Positions 8,109 through 16,534 of a DNA stretch of 39,966 nucleotides are shown in pieces. The translations under genes and the position numbers were made by a program. The stretch's first letter is position 1; each line of letters starts with the position of its first letter. The notes below the pieces were generated by a model. The model was not told where the DNA came from. It searched no databases and was given only the letters and a program-made list of their open reading frames with translations. Source of the DNA: an uncultured Sphingorhabdus sp. (GTDB lineage Bacteria; Pseudomonadota; Alphaproteobacteria; Sphingomonadales; Sphingomonadaceae); assembly GCF_937872355.1 (NCBI RefSeq), contig NZ_CALMSV010000124.1, positions 1 to 39,966 on the forward strand, read 5' to 3'.

Positions 8109-8771
8109 TCAGACCGTGTCGGTTTCGTCAAGCTTCCAGTTGCGGTCGCCCGATTTCACGTCGCGGAAGAAAGTCCAGATATCATGTGTTTCAATAGCAT
8201 CCGTCAGTGAACCGCCGATGATAGTACCATTGGCATCCTTCACCAATGCGGCGATGTCGGCATCGAACTGAACCGAAATCCGCGCCATCGGATGATCATA
8301 ACTGGCATTGATGATGCGGGCCTCATCGATGCGGACCAATCGATTCTCCAAAGTCTCGCTACGCGCCAGACGGGCGCCGATTTCTTCAGCGAAGCTTTCA
8401 TAAACATCGTCATCGCACAGGAAACGGAGCTGATCCTTATCGCCCTTCCAATAGGCTTCGAGGATCATGCCATAGGCCGATTTAGCGCCTTCCAGAAACA
8501 GTGCGGGATCGAATGTGCGGTCGGCATTGGCGATCGAACGCAGGCCACTTTGCGCGGCACTATCCGCCAGCGGGCTATCCATTGTCGGAACGGGGGCCAG
8601 TGTTTCGCGCTGGCCGACGGGCTGGCGGACAACGGCAGGCTGACGTTCTTCCATGGCGGGGCGGGCCACAGGCTCCTGCTCATGCCCGGTGCGCTTGCCG
8701 AGCACCGAATAGAGGCGCAGGCCCAAAAAGGCTGCAACCATTGCCAGCAGAACGATTTCGACAGTCACCAT
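8109..8771 (-). CDS. Tim44-domain membrane-anchored protein
   Basis: A 220-residue protein with an N-terminal transmembrane anchor (MVTVEIVLLAMVAAFLGLRLYSVLG). A low-complexity Pro/Gln/Glu linker follows, then a C-terminal Tim44-like domain from about residue 80 (RTFDPALFLEGAKSAYGMILEAYWKGDKDQLRFLCDDD). This fold in mitochondria helps tether the import motor. The bacterial homologue (TimA-type) is an inner-membrane protein of poorly defined role. Its usual place, divergent from secB and upstream of mltA, is kept here; the gap to secB is 278 bp. Only 13 bases separate its stop from the mltA start. Confidence 0.88.
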   Translation of the reverse strand: MVTVEIVLLAMVAAFLGLRLYSVLGKRTGHEQEPVARPAMEERQPAVVRQPVGQRETLAPVPTMDSPLADSAAQSGLRSIANADRTFDPALFLEGAKSAYGMILEAYWKGDKDQLRFLCDDDVYESFAEEIGARLARSETLENRLVRIDEARIINASYDHPMARISVQFDADIAALVKDANGTIIGGSLTDAIETHDIWTFFRDVKSGDRNWKLDETDTV

Positions 8772-9049
8772 AACACACGCCTTACCATATCGGGCATCAA
8801 TGCATTAGCCCGAAAATCCAAAATCCGGGTTAACCCTTGTTGAACGGCATGAAACCCAGCTTCCTTATCGTCAACATAGGCATTTCCCCCACCAGTTTCA
8901 AATGGCTTGGCGCAATTCTTTTAAAGGGCGAGGCAAAGCCCAACTTGTTGCCCTGCTAAACCATTGCCCTTTGTCCCTCCCCCTGCTAGGCGCGCTGCCG
9001 AAGCGCGGCCATGGGGATGGCGCGAAAACAACACAGAAAGCAGATTAAA

Positions 9050-9556
9050 ATGGCCGAAGAAGGCAATATTGTTTCCGACACGCTGAAAGCAAATGGCGAA
9101 GATACCGCACCCGCAGTGGGCATGCTCAGCCAATATATCAAGGACCTGTCGGTCGAAAACCCCAACGCCCCGAACAGCTATGGATGGGACAGCCAGCCGC
9201 AGATTGACGTTCAGGTAAACATCGAAGTCAATCCGGTGAACGAAGAGGTCAATGAGGTGATCCTGAAGCTGGGCGTCAAGGCCGAAGCCGATCAGGGTGT
9301 GCATTTCAATGTCGAGCTGGAATATGCGACACTGTTCGGTCTGCGTAATGTCGAAGACGGCTATGCGCATCAGTTCCTTTTCGGCGAAGCACCGCGCCTG
9401 ATGTTCCCCTTTGCGCGCCGTGTGGTGGCTGACGCGATCCGCGATGCAGGCTATCCGCCGCTGGTACTTGATCCTATCGATTTCAACGGCCTTTATATCC
9501 AGCAACTCGCACAGGCCCAGGCGACTGCCGAAGCTCAGCCCGCTGGCGAAGCCTGA
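9050..9556 (+). CDS. secB: Protein-export chaperone SecB
   Basis: Encodes 168 residues. SecB is a homotetrameric cytosolic chaperone that keeps preproteins unfolded and delivers them to SecA. Family segments are SQYIKDLSVENPNAP, the alternating beta-strand VDVNIEVNPVNE-type region, EVILKLGVKAE, and the C-terminal LFPFARR-like MFPFARRVVADAIRDAGYPPL. I chose ATG 9050 (MAEEGNIVSDT) over the earlier in-frame ATG at 9011, because the extra MGMARKQHRKQIK is not SecB-like. The upstream gap 8772-9049 holds only short dyads (GGGTTAACCC at 8827-8836; CGCGCT/AGCGCG at 8991-9007) and no gene. Confidence 0.96.
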   Translation: MAEEGNIVSDTLKANGEDTAPAVGMLSQYIKDLSVENPNAPNSYGWDSQPQIDVQVNIEVNPVNEEVNEVILKLGVKAEADQGVHFNVELEYATLFGLRNVEDGYAHQFLFGEAPRLMFPFARRVVADAIRDAGYPPLVLDPIDFNGLYIQQLAQAQATAEAQPAGEA

Positions 9557-9588
9557 TCATAGCTGTTTGAAACGTCGGGGCGGGCCGG

Positions 9589-11163
9589 ATGAACCTGCTT
9601 AAATCGACCGGCATTATCGGCGGAATGACGCTGATAAGCCGCATATTCGGCTTTGCCCGCGACATGATGCTGTCGCGCTTGCTGGGTGCAAGTGCGGTTG
9701 GCGATGCTTGGCAGTTGGCTTTTCAGTTACCAAACATCTTCCGCCGACTTTTTGCCGAAGGGGCCTTTTCGGCAGCATTTGTCCCGCTTTTTAACCGCAA
9801 GGCGGCAGAAGATGGCGAAGGCAGCAATCAGGCTGCGCAGCGCTTTTCGAATGAAGTGCTGTCGGTTTTCATTCCAATCCTGCTGGTTTTTTCCGCACTG
9901 ATGATTGCCCTTATGCCATGGGTCATTTGGCTGATCGACGATTTTGGAAACGGTGGGCGCACTAATTCCACGTCCATTTCGTTGGCCCGGATCACCTTCC
10001 CCTATCTGGGGCTGATCAGCATCATGACGCTGTTCGCGGCTATATTGAATTCGATCAGCAAATTTGCAGCAGCTGCATTCGCGCCGGTCTTGCTGAACAT
10101 CTGCATGATTGCGGCGATGCTGATCGCCATCTTAATCGACGGCGGCGCCAATCCGGAAAACACCGCTTTGCTGCTGGCTTGGTCGGTATCTGTTGCCGGT
10201 ATCGTGCAGATGCTGTGGCTTTGGTACTGGGCACGTAAAGCAGGATTTCGGTTCAGCCTGCAACGCCCCCGCTTCACACCCGATGTGCGCGAACTGGGAG
10301 TCCTTATCCTGCCTGCCGTTTTTGGAGCCGGAATCTACCAGATTAGCCGCTTCATCGACCTGTTTTTTCTCGGGCGCCTTGAGGAAGGGTCGTTTGTATT
10401 TCTTGCTCTTGCGGATCGACTGAATCAGTTGCCGCTGGGCATAATCGGCATCGCGCTCGGAACCGCTATCCTTCCCGCGCTGTCACGCTTCATTGCACGT
10501 GATGATGCGGGTGGCGCGCAACGCGTGCAAAGCAATGCGATCGAGTTGGGACTGTTACTGACCGTGCCGGCCGCTGTTGGTTTGTTTTGCGCAGCCCAGC
10601 CACTGGTCAGCGCCTTTTACTTCGGTGGCAAGTTCGGGATGGACGATGTCATCAGCACAGCATCTGTCGTATCGATGCTGGTTGTCGGCCTTCCCGCATA
10701 TGTGCTTGTCAAAGTACTGACGCCGGGTTTTTTCGCCCGCAAGGATACCAAGACCCCGGTATATACGGCAGCGGTCTCATTGACGATCAACATCGCGCTG
10801 AACCTGGCGCTTATTCCTGTAATGGGTGTCGCTGGCTTGGCGTTGGCAGGTGCCCTCGCCGCTTGGGCCAATTGTGCGATGCTTTACACGATCCTGCACC
10901 GGCGCGGGCAGTTTACGATTGAACCCGATTTGTTGGTACGCATTGGCCGGATATTGCTGTCTGCTACAGCAATGGGCGGAGTAATCTGGTTCCTGGCACC
11001 TTATGGCGATTCCTATTATGGAGCAGGCGCAATAGCACGCATATCAAGCATTTTGGCGCTGGTCGGCGCAGGTGCTATCGTCTATTTCGGCCTCGCTTGG
11101 GTGACCGGCGCGATTGATCGTGGCAAGATCGCGATGCTCACCCGCAAGCAAGCAGCAAATTAA
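9589..11163 (+). CDS. murJ: Lipid II flippase MurJ
   Basis: A 524-residue polytopic inner-membrane protein of the MOP exporter superfamily. It moves undecaprenyl-linked lipid II across the membrane for peptidoglycan synthesis. The N-terminus [25 protein letters not shown] and the region [17 protein letters not shown] are diagnostic MurJ signatures (conserved arginines in the cavity). About fourteen hydrophobic helices can be counted. Length matches the family. It follows secB after 32 bases, and trpS starts 10 bases after its stop, so the three may be cotranscribed. Confidence 0.95.
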   Translation: MNLLKSTGIIGGMTLISRIFGFARDMMLSRLLGASAVGDAWQLAFQLPNIFRRLFAEGAFSAAFVPLFNRKAAEDGEGSNQAAQRFSNEVLSVFIPILLVFSALMIALMPWVIWLIDDFGNGGRTNSTSISLARITFPYLGLISIMTLFAAILNSISKFAAAAFAPVLLNICMIAAMLIAILIDGGANPENTALLLAWSVSVAGIVQMLWLWYWARKAGFRFSLQRPRFTPDVRELGVLILPAVFGAGIYQISRFIDLFFLGRLEEGSFVFLALADRLNQLPLGIIGIALGTAILPALSRFIARDDAGGAQRVQSNAIELGLLLTVPAAVGLFCAAQPLVSAFYFGGKFGMDDVISTASVVSMLVVGLPAYVLVKVLTPGFFARKDTKTPVYTAAVSLTINIALNLALIPVMGVAGLALAGALAAWANCAMLYTILHRRGQFTIEPDLLVRIGRILLSATAMGGVIWFLAPYGDSYYGAGAIARISSILALVGAGAIVYFGLAWVTGAIDRGKIAMLTRKQAAN

Positions 11164-11173
11164 GGAAGTCATC

Positions 11174-12172
11174 ATGCGCGTAGTATCGGGCATCCAGCCC
11201 ACCGGAAACCTGCACCTCGGAAACTATCTGGGCGCAATCCGGAACTGGGTGAAGATGCAGGATGAGGGCGAATGCCTGTTCTTCTTGGCCGACCTGCATG
11301 CCATTTCGCAGCCGCATGTACCGGCCGAACTCACGGCAAATACCCGCGAGATGGCAGCCGCGTTGATCGCCTGCGGTATCGATACAGACAAGTCTATCCT
11401 GTTCAACCAAACGCAAGTCCCGGCGCACAGCCAACTTCAATGGTTGCTCAACGGCACCGCGCGGATGGGATGGCTGAACCGCATGACGCAGTGGAAGGAC
11501 AAGGCAGGCAAAAACCGTGAAGGTGCGTCGGTTGCGCTGTTCACCTATCCGGTGCTGCAGGCCGCCGATGTCCTGCTTTATCAGGCAACGCATGTGCCCG
11601 TTGGCGAAGATCAGAAACAGCATCTGGAACTGGCGCGCGACATTGCGCAGAAGTTCAACAACGACTTCGGCAATGGGGAAGAGATATTCGCCCTGCCCGA
11701 ACCGATTATCCCGCCCGAAGCGGCGCGAATCATGTCTCTACGTGATGGCAGCGCGAAGATGAGCAAATCCGATCCTTCGGATATGAGCCGCATCAACCTG
11801 ACCGATGATTCGGACACAATCATGCAAAAGATACGTAAGGCCAAAACCGACCCCGAACCGCTTCCAAGCGAGAAGGAAGGTCTTGCTGGTCGTGCTGAAG
11901 CTGAAAATCTGGTCGGCATTTATGCCGCGCTTGAAGGCAGCGATGTCGATTCAGTGCTACAGCAATTTGGCGGCCAAGGCTTTGGCGCTTTCAAACCGGC
12001 GCTGGGTGAATTGCTGGTCAGCAAGCTGGCCCCGATCGCCGAACGGTTCAATGCGTTGCGCAGCGACAGCGCGGCAATCGACGCGGCCTTACAAAAAGGT
12101 GCCAAAAAAGCCCGCGCGCTTGCTCAGCCTACGCTTGACCGGACCTATCAAGCGCTGGGTCTGCTGCGCTGA
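11174..12172 (+). CDS. trpS: Tryptophanyl-tRNA synthetase
   Basis: A 332-residue class I aminoacyl-tRNA synthetase that charges tRNA-Trp. The HIGH-type signature reads PTGNLHLGN (residues 9-17). The KMSKS loop is exactly KMSKS at 195-199, in [16 protein letters not shown] 11174 follows a good ribosome site (TAAGGA, overlapping the murJ stop) and gives the family start [11 protein letters not shown]. The open frame upstream overlaps murJ and is not used. Length is typical of bacterial TrpRS. Confidence 0.97.
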   Translation: MRVVSGIQPTGNLHLGNYLGAIRNWVKMQDEGECLFFLADLHAISQPHVPAELTANTREMAAALIACGIDTDKSILFNQTQVPAHSQLQWLLNGTARMGWLNRMTQWKDKAGKNREGASVALFTYPVLQAADVLLYQATHVPVGEDQKQHLELARDIAQKFNNDFGNGEEIFALPEPIIPPEAARIMSLRDGSAKMSKSDPSDMSRINLTDDSDTIMQKIRKAKTDPEPLPSEKEGLAGRAEAENLVGIYAALEGSDVDSVLQQFGGQGFGAFKPALGELLVSKLAPIAERFNALRSDSAAIDAALQKGAKKARALAQPTLDRTYQALGLLR

Positions 12173-12287
12173 CAATTTGTTACATGACGGCAGTGTGCAC
12201 AGCTTGCCGTTCAACCACAGTTCAGCGCATTTCAGATAGATATCGCCGATAGCCAGCCTATATTGGCGGCAACGGAGGTGAAGTTCC

Positions 12288-12974
12288 ATGCGTAAAGCTG
12301 TTTCCATTCTGGCCCCGGCGCTGTTGTTGACGCTGGCGGCATGTGCAACGCCTTTCAAGGCCGATGTTTCGCGGTTTCAGCAAATGCCTGCGCCGCAAGG
12401 ACAAACCTTTACAGTCAAAGCTGCCGACCCGGTCAATGAAGGCGGGATCGAATTTGGCCAATATGCGGCGATGGTTTCCGCGGAGATGACCAAGGCCGGC
12501 TATATTCCGGCGGCTGCCGGTTCGACCGCAGACTTTACGGTGAAGCTGGGTTATGGCGTCGATGAGGGCAAGGAGCGCACAGTCGTCTATGACGATCCCT
12601 TCTACGATCCCTTCTGGGGTTATGGCCGCTATGGTTTCGGACGCGGCTATTACAGACCCTATATCGTCCGCACGCCGCGTGGTGCCCGTTATGTCTACGG
12701 CTGGCATGACCCGTTCCTGTTCGGGCCCGGCTGGGGCGGCGGCTATGATGTGCGCAACTATACGGTCTACACCAGCGGTATCGATGTGAAGATCGAACGC
12801 ACCGGAACCGGGGAACGCCTGTTCGAAGGCAAGGCAGAGGCAAAGTCGCGTTCGAACCGCCTGCCCTATCTGGTACCGAACCTGGTCACTGCCATGTTCA
12901 CTGGCTTCCCCGGCAATAACGGCGAAACGGTGCGAATCTCGGTGGCGCCCGAAGATGGCGGCAAAAAGAAATAG
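12288..12974 (+). CDS. DUF4136-type lipoprotein
   Basis: A 228-residue predicted lipoprotein. The signal MRKAVSILAPALLLTLAAC has a lipobox LAAC with the acylated Cys at 19. The mature part resembles the DUF4136 family: GQTFTVKAAD, then the 'E-x-G-I-E-F-x-Q-Y' segment and a beta-rich repeat. A Tyr/Gly/Phe-rich patch follows (DPFYDPFWGYGRYGFGRGYY), typical of these proteins, and the end is basic. It probably sits at the outer membrane. Function unknown. It lies 115 bp after trpS, preceded by GGAGGTGAAG, a strong ribosome site. Confidence 0.8.
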   Translation: MRKAVSILAPALLLTLAACATPFKADVSRFQQMPAPQGQTFTVKAADPVNEGGIEFGQYAAMVSAEMTKAGYIPAAAGSTADFTVKLGYGVDEGKERTVVYDDPFYDPFWGYGRYGFGRGYYRPYIVRTPRGARYVYGWHDPFLFGPGWGGGYDVRNYTVYTSGIDVKIERTGTGERLFEGKAEAKSRSNRLPYLVPNLVTAMFTGFPGNNGETVRISVAPEDGGKKK

Positions 12975-13000
12975 ACTGGCTTAACAGTCAGCCACCCAGG

Positions 13001-13031
13001 ACCCTGCCTCTGACCAGGCGGGGTTTCCTTT
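13001..13031 (+). terminator. Rho-independent terminator
   Basis: 9-bp stem ACCCTGCCT (13001-13009) / AGGCGGGGT (13016-13024) with one G-U pair and a 6-base loop, followed by TTCCTTTG. It lies 26 bases past the stop of the DUF4136 gene and just before the stop of the convergent zinc-ribbon gene. Confidence 0.7.
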
Positions 13032-13032
13032 G

Positions 13033-14217
13033 TCAGACACCGCAGCTGAGGTCTGACTTGCCATAACGGGCCCCTTCGCCCGACGTGCCGCCAACCCCGG
13101 CATAAAGATCCGTACTTGGGATGCTGCCATCTTTTCCTATCTTGTACCCCTTTGAACGCAGCACCTCGATTACCCGTGATGCGGGGTCAGCAAAGTAGAC
13201 CGACTGCGATTCATAATGCTGGGCAATCGCAGTGACCGTTAGCCCTTCGAAACTGCGCTGCAGTTTTTCGAACGTGCTTCTTCCCTCCACCGCCACTAAA
13301 GCCTTGGCGCGCGCCTCTTCACTTGGATACTCCTTGTTTTCCAACGCCTTGTAGTTCGCCCTGATGCGATCACCCATCTTGCTGAACAGAGCATCAATTT
13401 CAGGGCCAAAGCTGCAACTGTTTGGATTGAAGGCAAGCGCGATGGGCTTTCCATTGGCCAGTTCTGCGATGCGGGCACCATCCGCAATGTAACCAACACC
13501 ACCTTTTTTCAGTTTCACTTCGATGAAATCATTGGCGGTGATCCCGAATAGCGTCAGCGGCGTTCCGGCAGCCACGCGGTCGACGAGCGGCGAAGCGGTA
13601 TCGGGCTGGGCCCAGATTTCGATTGCCTGGTCCGTCGTCCAGCTTTTGTCGCCCAGTGGCTTGACGATTTCGGGCGGCTGGATTTCGGAGAGGGTGATGG
13701 CGGCTATATATCCCCTGCCATCGGCCAGTTCGAGCCAGTTGCTGGTTCCGTCGCCACCAACAATCAACTTGCCGGTAGCGGCCGTTCCGCGCGACAGCTT
13801 GCCAAGGACGGTGCTCCCCTCGGTAGATGCCTTGTCGCGAATATTCGCTTCCGTGACGGCATAAAATTCTTTGCTGATCGCCACCTCTTCAGACACTTCT
13901 GTAGGCTGGATGCGATCTTCGAGGCTGTCGCCTGCCATGTCATCGTGCAGGAAGAGGAAATAATAGAGCACGAGCAGCACTATTAGCCCTGCACCACCGC
14001 CGATCAGCAACCAGTTAGGCCCCTTTTTATCGTCAACACCGCCATCGGAAGCGGGTTCATAGTGCTCGACTGCCGCATAGGCCGGCGTCGCGGCTAGCGG
14101 CTCGCTGGCGGTTGCTGGCGAATCAACTCCGGCGACAGGCACAACCGCACCACATTGGCCGCAGAAGCGCGCGCCTTCATTCAGGGCTGTGCCGCACTGG
14201 ATGCAGTATTTCGCCAT
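13033..14217 (-). CDS. Zinc-ribbon, single-TM, SH3b-domain protein of unknown function
   Basis: A 394-residue modular protein. Residues 5-22 form a treble-clef zinc ribbon (C5, C8, C19, C22; CIQC...CGQC). A linker follows, then one transmembrane helix at about 68-90 (WLLIGGGAGLIVLLVLYYFLFL). Beyond the membrane there is a bacterial SH3 domain (about 117-180: VTEANIRDKAS...WLELADGRGYI) and a second SH3b-like segment (VAAGTPLTLFGITANDFIEVK). The C-terminal part is unrecognised and has few cysteines. The zinc ribbon is predicted cytoplasmic and the SH3b repeats periplasmic, so it could sense or bind the cell wall. ATG 14217 has a perfect GGGAGG site six bases upstream; a TTG one codon earlier is less likely. 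No function can be assigned. Confidence 0.8.
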   Translation of the reverse strand: MAKYCIQCGTALNEGARFCGQCGAVVPVAGVDSPATASEPLAATPAYAAVEHYEPASDGGVDDKKGPNWLLIGGGAGLIVLLVLYYFLFLHDDMAGDSLEDRIQPTEVSEEVAISKEFYAVTEANIRDKASTEGSTVLGKLSRGTAATGKLIVGGDGTSNWLELADGRGYIAAITLSEIQPPEIVKPLGDKSWTTDQAIEIWAQPDTASPLVDRVAAGTPLTLFGITANDFIEVKLKKGGVGYIADGARIAELANGKPIALAFNPNSCSFGPEIDALFSKMGDRIRANYKALENKEYPSEEARAKALVAVEGRSTFEKLQRSFEGLTVTAIAQHYESQSVYFADPASRVIEVLRSKGYKIGKDGSIPSTDLYAGVGGTSGEGARYGKSDLSCGV

Positions 14218-14293
14218 CAAGAACCTCCCGAGTCCATATTGGCATCGGGATAGTCTGCTGCATTCCTTTAGGAAAGCGCCTTATCGACCCAGT

Positions 14294-15694
14294 TCAAGCC
14301 TCTAGCTGACGAAGCAGCGCGCGGACGTCATTGTCCATGTCATTGTCCATCCGGCGCAGGTCTTCGACCAATCGGACGGCATGGATGACAGTTGAATGGT
14401 CGCGTCCGCCGAATTTACGTCCGATTTCCGGATAGCTGCGCGGCGTCATAACCTTGGCGAGATACATCGCGACCTGGCGCGGGCGAACCACAGCGCGTGC
14501 ACGGCGCTTCGATGACATTTCGCTGCGATCAATTCGATAATATTCGCATACCGCGCGCTGGATTTCGTCGATGGTGATGCGGCGACGGCAGGCGCTGAGG
14601 ATATCCTTTAGCTGCTCTTCGGCAAGCGTGCGGGTGATCGGCTTTCCGGTCAACTGCGAATAGGCGATCAGCTTGTTAAGTCCGCCTTCGAGTTCACGGA
14701 CATTGCGACTGATCGTGCGCGCCAGAAACTCAATGACATCTTCGCCAACCTGTGTTTCGGGCATATTGCCGAGACGCTGGTTGAGAATTGAGCGACGCAG
14801 TTCAAGATCAGCGGGCTGGATGTCGGCTACAAGCCCCATCGACAAGCGCGACAGGATACGCTGGTCGACACCATCCAATGCCTGCGGCGCGCGGTCTGCG
14901 GCCACGACGAGGCGCTTGCCGGCACCGATGATCGCATCGACTGTGTGGAGGAATTCCTCCTGTGTCGAAACTTTGCCAATGATGAACTGGATATCGTCGA
15001 TCAGAAGGACGTCGACGGCACGCAAGCGGGCCTTGAATTCCATCACTTCCTTGCGGCGCATGGCGGAGACAAACTCCATCATGAATTTTTCCGCCGACAT
15101 ATAGAGTATCTGCGCGTCCGGGTTCGCTTCTGCATAGGCATGGCCGATGGCATGCATCAGGTGCGTCTTGCCCTGACCGGTTGCAGCCTGCAAATAAAGC
15201 GGGTTGAACAGCGGACGCTCGGATGCCGCGACACGTTCGGCAGCGCTCAGCGCCAGCGCGTTGGTCTGCCCTTTGACAAAATTCGCGAAGGTCATACGCG
15301 GATCGAGCTGGCTGCGAACCGGCATGGCTTCGGTCACATGAACCGCCGCCGGGCGTTCTGCCAAGCCGTTGCCCTGCAGCATCTCAACTCGGGCAGCGCC
15401 TGGTTTCGCGCGGATTTTCAATTGGCGCACGGCGGGGTTGATGCTCGACCATGCCAGACGGATGCGGTCAGCATAATGATCCGATACCCAGCTCGCCGAA
15501 AAGTCCGATGGTGTGAGCAATTCCAATGTGCCAGTTAGTTCGCAGAAATCGCCAAGCGCGATCGAACGGATCCATTGTCCGTAAATCTGCGCCCCGAGAT
15601 CGCGGCGCAACCGCGACGCTACATTCTGCCAATCGGATTCAAACACGGAGCCCCCCATTGCATCTTGCTCCGACCGCACGACCTTAAGCGTCAC
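14294..15694 (-). CDS. dnaA: Chromosomal replication initiator DnaA
   Basis: Encodes 466 residues. DnaA binds DnaA boxes, melts the origin and loads the helicase. Domain I is residues 15-95 (WQNVASRLRRDLGAQIYGQWI) and domain II is a short linker. The AAA+ domain III has Walker A GQGKTH (173-178) and Walker B LLIDDIQF (230-237). The DNA-binding domain IV carries the signature GGRDHSTVIHA (429-439). The GTG at 15694 is preceded by GGGGTGG. An ATG at 15658 (MGGSVFES) is an alternative start. The extreme C-terminus contains a tandem 12-bp duplication (14327-14350) giving MDNDMDND. The gene is unlinked to dnaN here, as in many alphaproteobacteria. Confidence 0.97.
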   Translation of the reverse strand: MTLKVVRSEQDAMGGSVFESDWQNVASRLRRDLGAQIYGQWIRSIALGDFCELTGTLELLTPSDFSASWVSDHYADRIRLAWSSINPAVRQLKIRAKPGAARVEMLQGNGLAERPAAVHVTEAMPVRSQLDPRMTFANFVKGQTNALALSAAERVAASERPLFNPLYLQAATGQGKTHLMHAIGHAYAEANPDAQILYMSAEKFMMEFVSAMRRKEVMEFKARLRAVDVLLIDDIQFIIGKVSTQEEFLHTVDAIIGAGKRLVVAADRAPQALDGVDQRILSRLSMGLVADIQPADLELRRSILNQRLGNMPETQVGEDVIEFLARTISRNVRELEGGLNKLIAYSQLTGKPITRTLAEEQLKDILSACRRRITIDEIQRAVCEYYRIDRSEMSSKRRARAVVRPRQVAMYLAKVMTPRSYPEIGRKFGGRDHSTVIHAVRLVEDLRRMDNDMDNDVRALLRQLEA

Positions 15695-16060
15695 TTAGCC
15701 ACCCCTTTCACCCCGCCAGCAACGGCATTGTTTGTTTGCGCACACCATCCCAATCGGCTGACACAGGCCCACCGCTCTCCTGTGTCGTTGCACAGAAGCC
15801 TCTATTGCGTCATTCTCGATTGAGACAGGTGCGAGGTTAGTCACACGCTGCTGGAAAGTCCTTCTTAGCCATGCAGCTTTGAGTCGATCAAGGGGCGCTC
15901 TGCAAAAAAAGTGAAATAATTCGCATTGACTCTATTCAAGCGCTGAAATTGCGTAGAAATTTTTTTATCACTCTGATTTTAAATCATTTTTCTACTTAAC
16001 CAGCTGTCAATACATGCCGAATCGCGGGAAATGCGCACTTTGCTGCGCCGCAACAGCTAG
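15695..16060 (-). promoter_or_regulatory. Long AT-rich leader and promoter region of dnaA
   Basis: With the rpsT terminator, this fills the 455-bp gap between dnaA and rpsT. No gene is seen. It holds an AT-rich block (about 15901-16000; 34 of 45 bases at 15951-15995 are A/T) with a 7-bp inverted repeat GTAGAAA (15953-15959) / TTTCTAC (15989-15995). Closer to dnaA there is a perfect 8-bp inverted repeat GACACAGG (15760-15767) / CCTGTGTC (15779-15786). GANTC sites, the target of the cell-cycle methylase CcrM in alphaproteobacteria, occur at 15881, 15928 and 16019, with a fourth at 16147 by the rpsT stop. I see no consensus DnaA box (TTATCCACA). The most likely role is the dnaA promoter and a structured 5' leader. 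Confidence 0.55.
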
Positions 16061-16094
16061 GCAAAAAAGAAGGCCCGCCTTTGAGGGGCGGGCC
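16061..16094 (-). terminator. Rho-independent terminator of rpsT
   Basis: Perfect 8-bp stem GGCCCGCC (16072-16079) / GGCGGGCC (16087-16094) with a 7-base loop. On the minus strand it is followed by TTCTTTTTTGC, a strong U tract. It lies about 55 bases downstream of the rpsT stop. A second imperfect stem (CGCAAGGGT / ACCCTCGCG, about 16113-16138) lies between it and the gene. Confidence 0.88.
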
Positions 16095-16149
16095 GTTACC
16101 TTTGTTTGCAATCGCAAGGGTGGTTTTTTACCCTCGCGAGAAAACCGAA

Positions 16150-16413
16150 TCAGGCGAGCGCGGCAACGCGCTTGGTGAGACGGCTGAACTTGCGCGATGC
16201 CATATTCTTGTGCAGCACGCCCTTCGAAACGCCACGAGCCAGTTCAGGCTGAGCAGCGACCAGCGCAGCAGCAGCAGCCGTCTTGTCGCCAGCTTCAAGA
16301 GCGGCTTCGACCTTCTTCACGAAGGTGCGGATACGGCTGACGCGGTTGCCGTTGATTTCGTTGCGACGCGCGTTGCGACGGATACGCTTTTTTGCTTGCG
16401 GCGTATTGGCCAT
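16150..16413 (-). CDS. rpsT: 30S ribosomal protein S20
   Basis: An 87-residue basic protein starting [20 protein letters not shown] and containing [17 protein letters not shown] and [20 protein letters not shown], the standard S20 pattern of three long helices. S20 binds 16S rRNA early in small-subunit assembly. The earlier in-frame start (16425) adds four residues absent from the family, so ATG 16413 is used. Monocistronic: it has its own strong terminator (16061-16094) and a 121-bp gap upstream to mutM. The minus strand there has a TTGACG hexamer (16514-16519) that could be part of its promoter. Confidence 0.97.
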   Translation of the reverse strand: MANTPQAKKRIRRNARRNEINGNRVSRIRTFVKKVEAALEAGDKTAAAAALVAAQPELARGVSKGVLHKNMASRKFSRLTKRVAALA

Positions 16414-16534
16414 TTCAGTCCTCAAAAAATCAGATAGTTACGGGCATCCAGAACCGGAGAAAATTCTCGACCGGACCCGATGAAGCGCCGCCCTTAGCCA
16501 TGCTATACAGATTCGTCAACCGCGAATTGCCGCG

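Noticed and set aside
12184-12252. 22-codon ORF between trpS and the DUF4136 gene
   Set aside because: It has no ribosome site, no overlap with the next gene and no composition signal; it is open by chance.
15695-16149. Replication origin beside dnaA
   Set aside because: An AT-rich block is present, but no consensus DnaA boxes are seen. In alphaproteobacteria oriC is often elsewhere. A cumulative GC-skew plot of the whole chromosome would be decisive.
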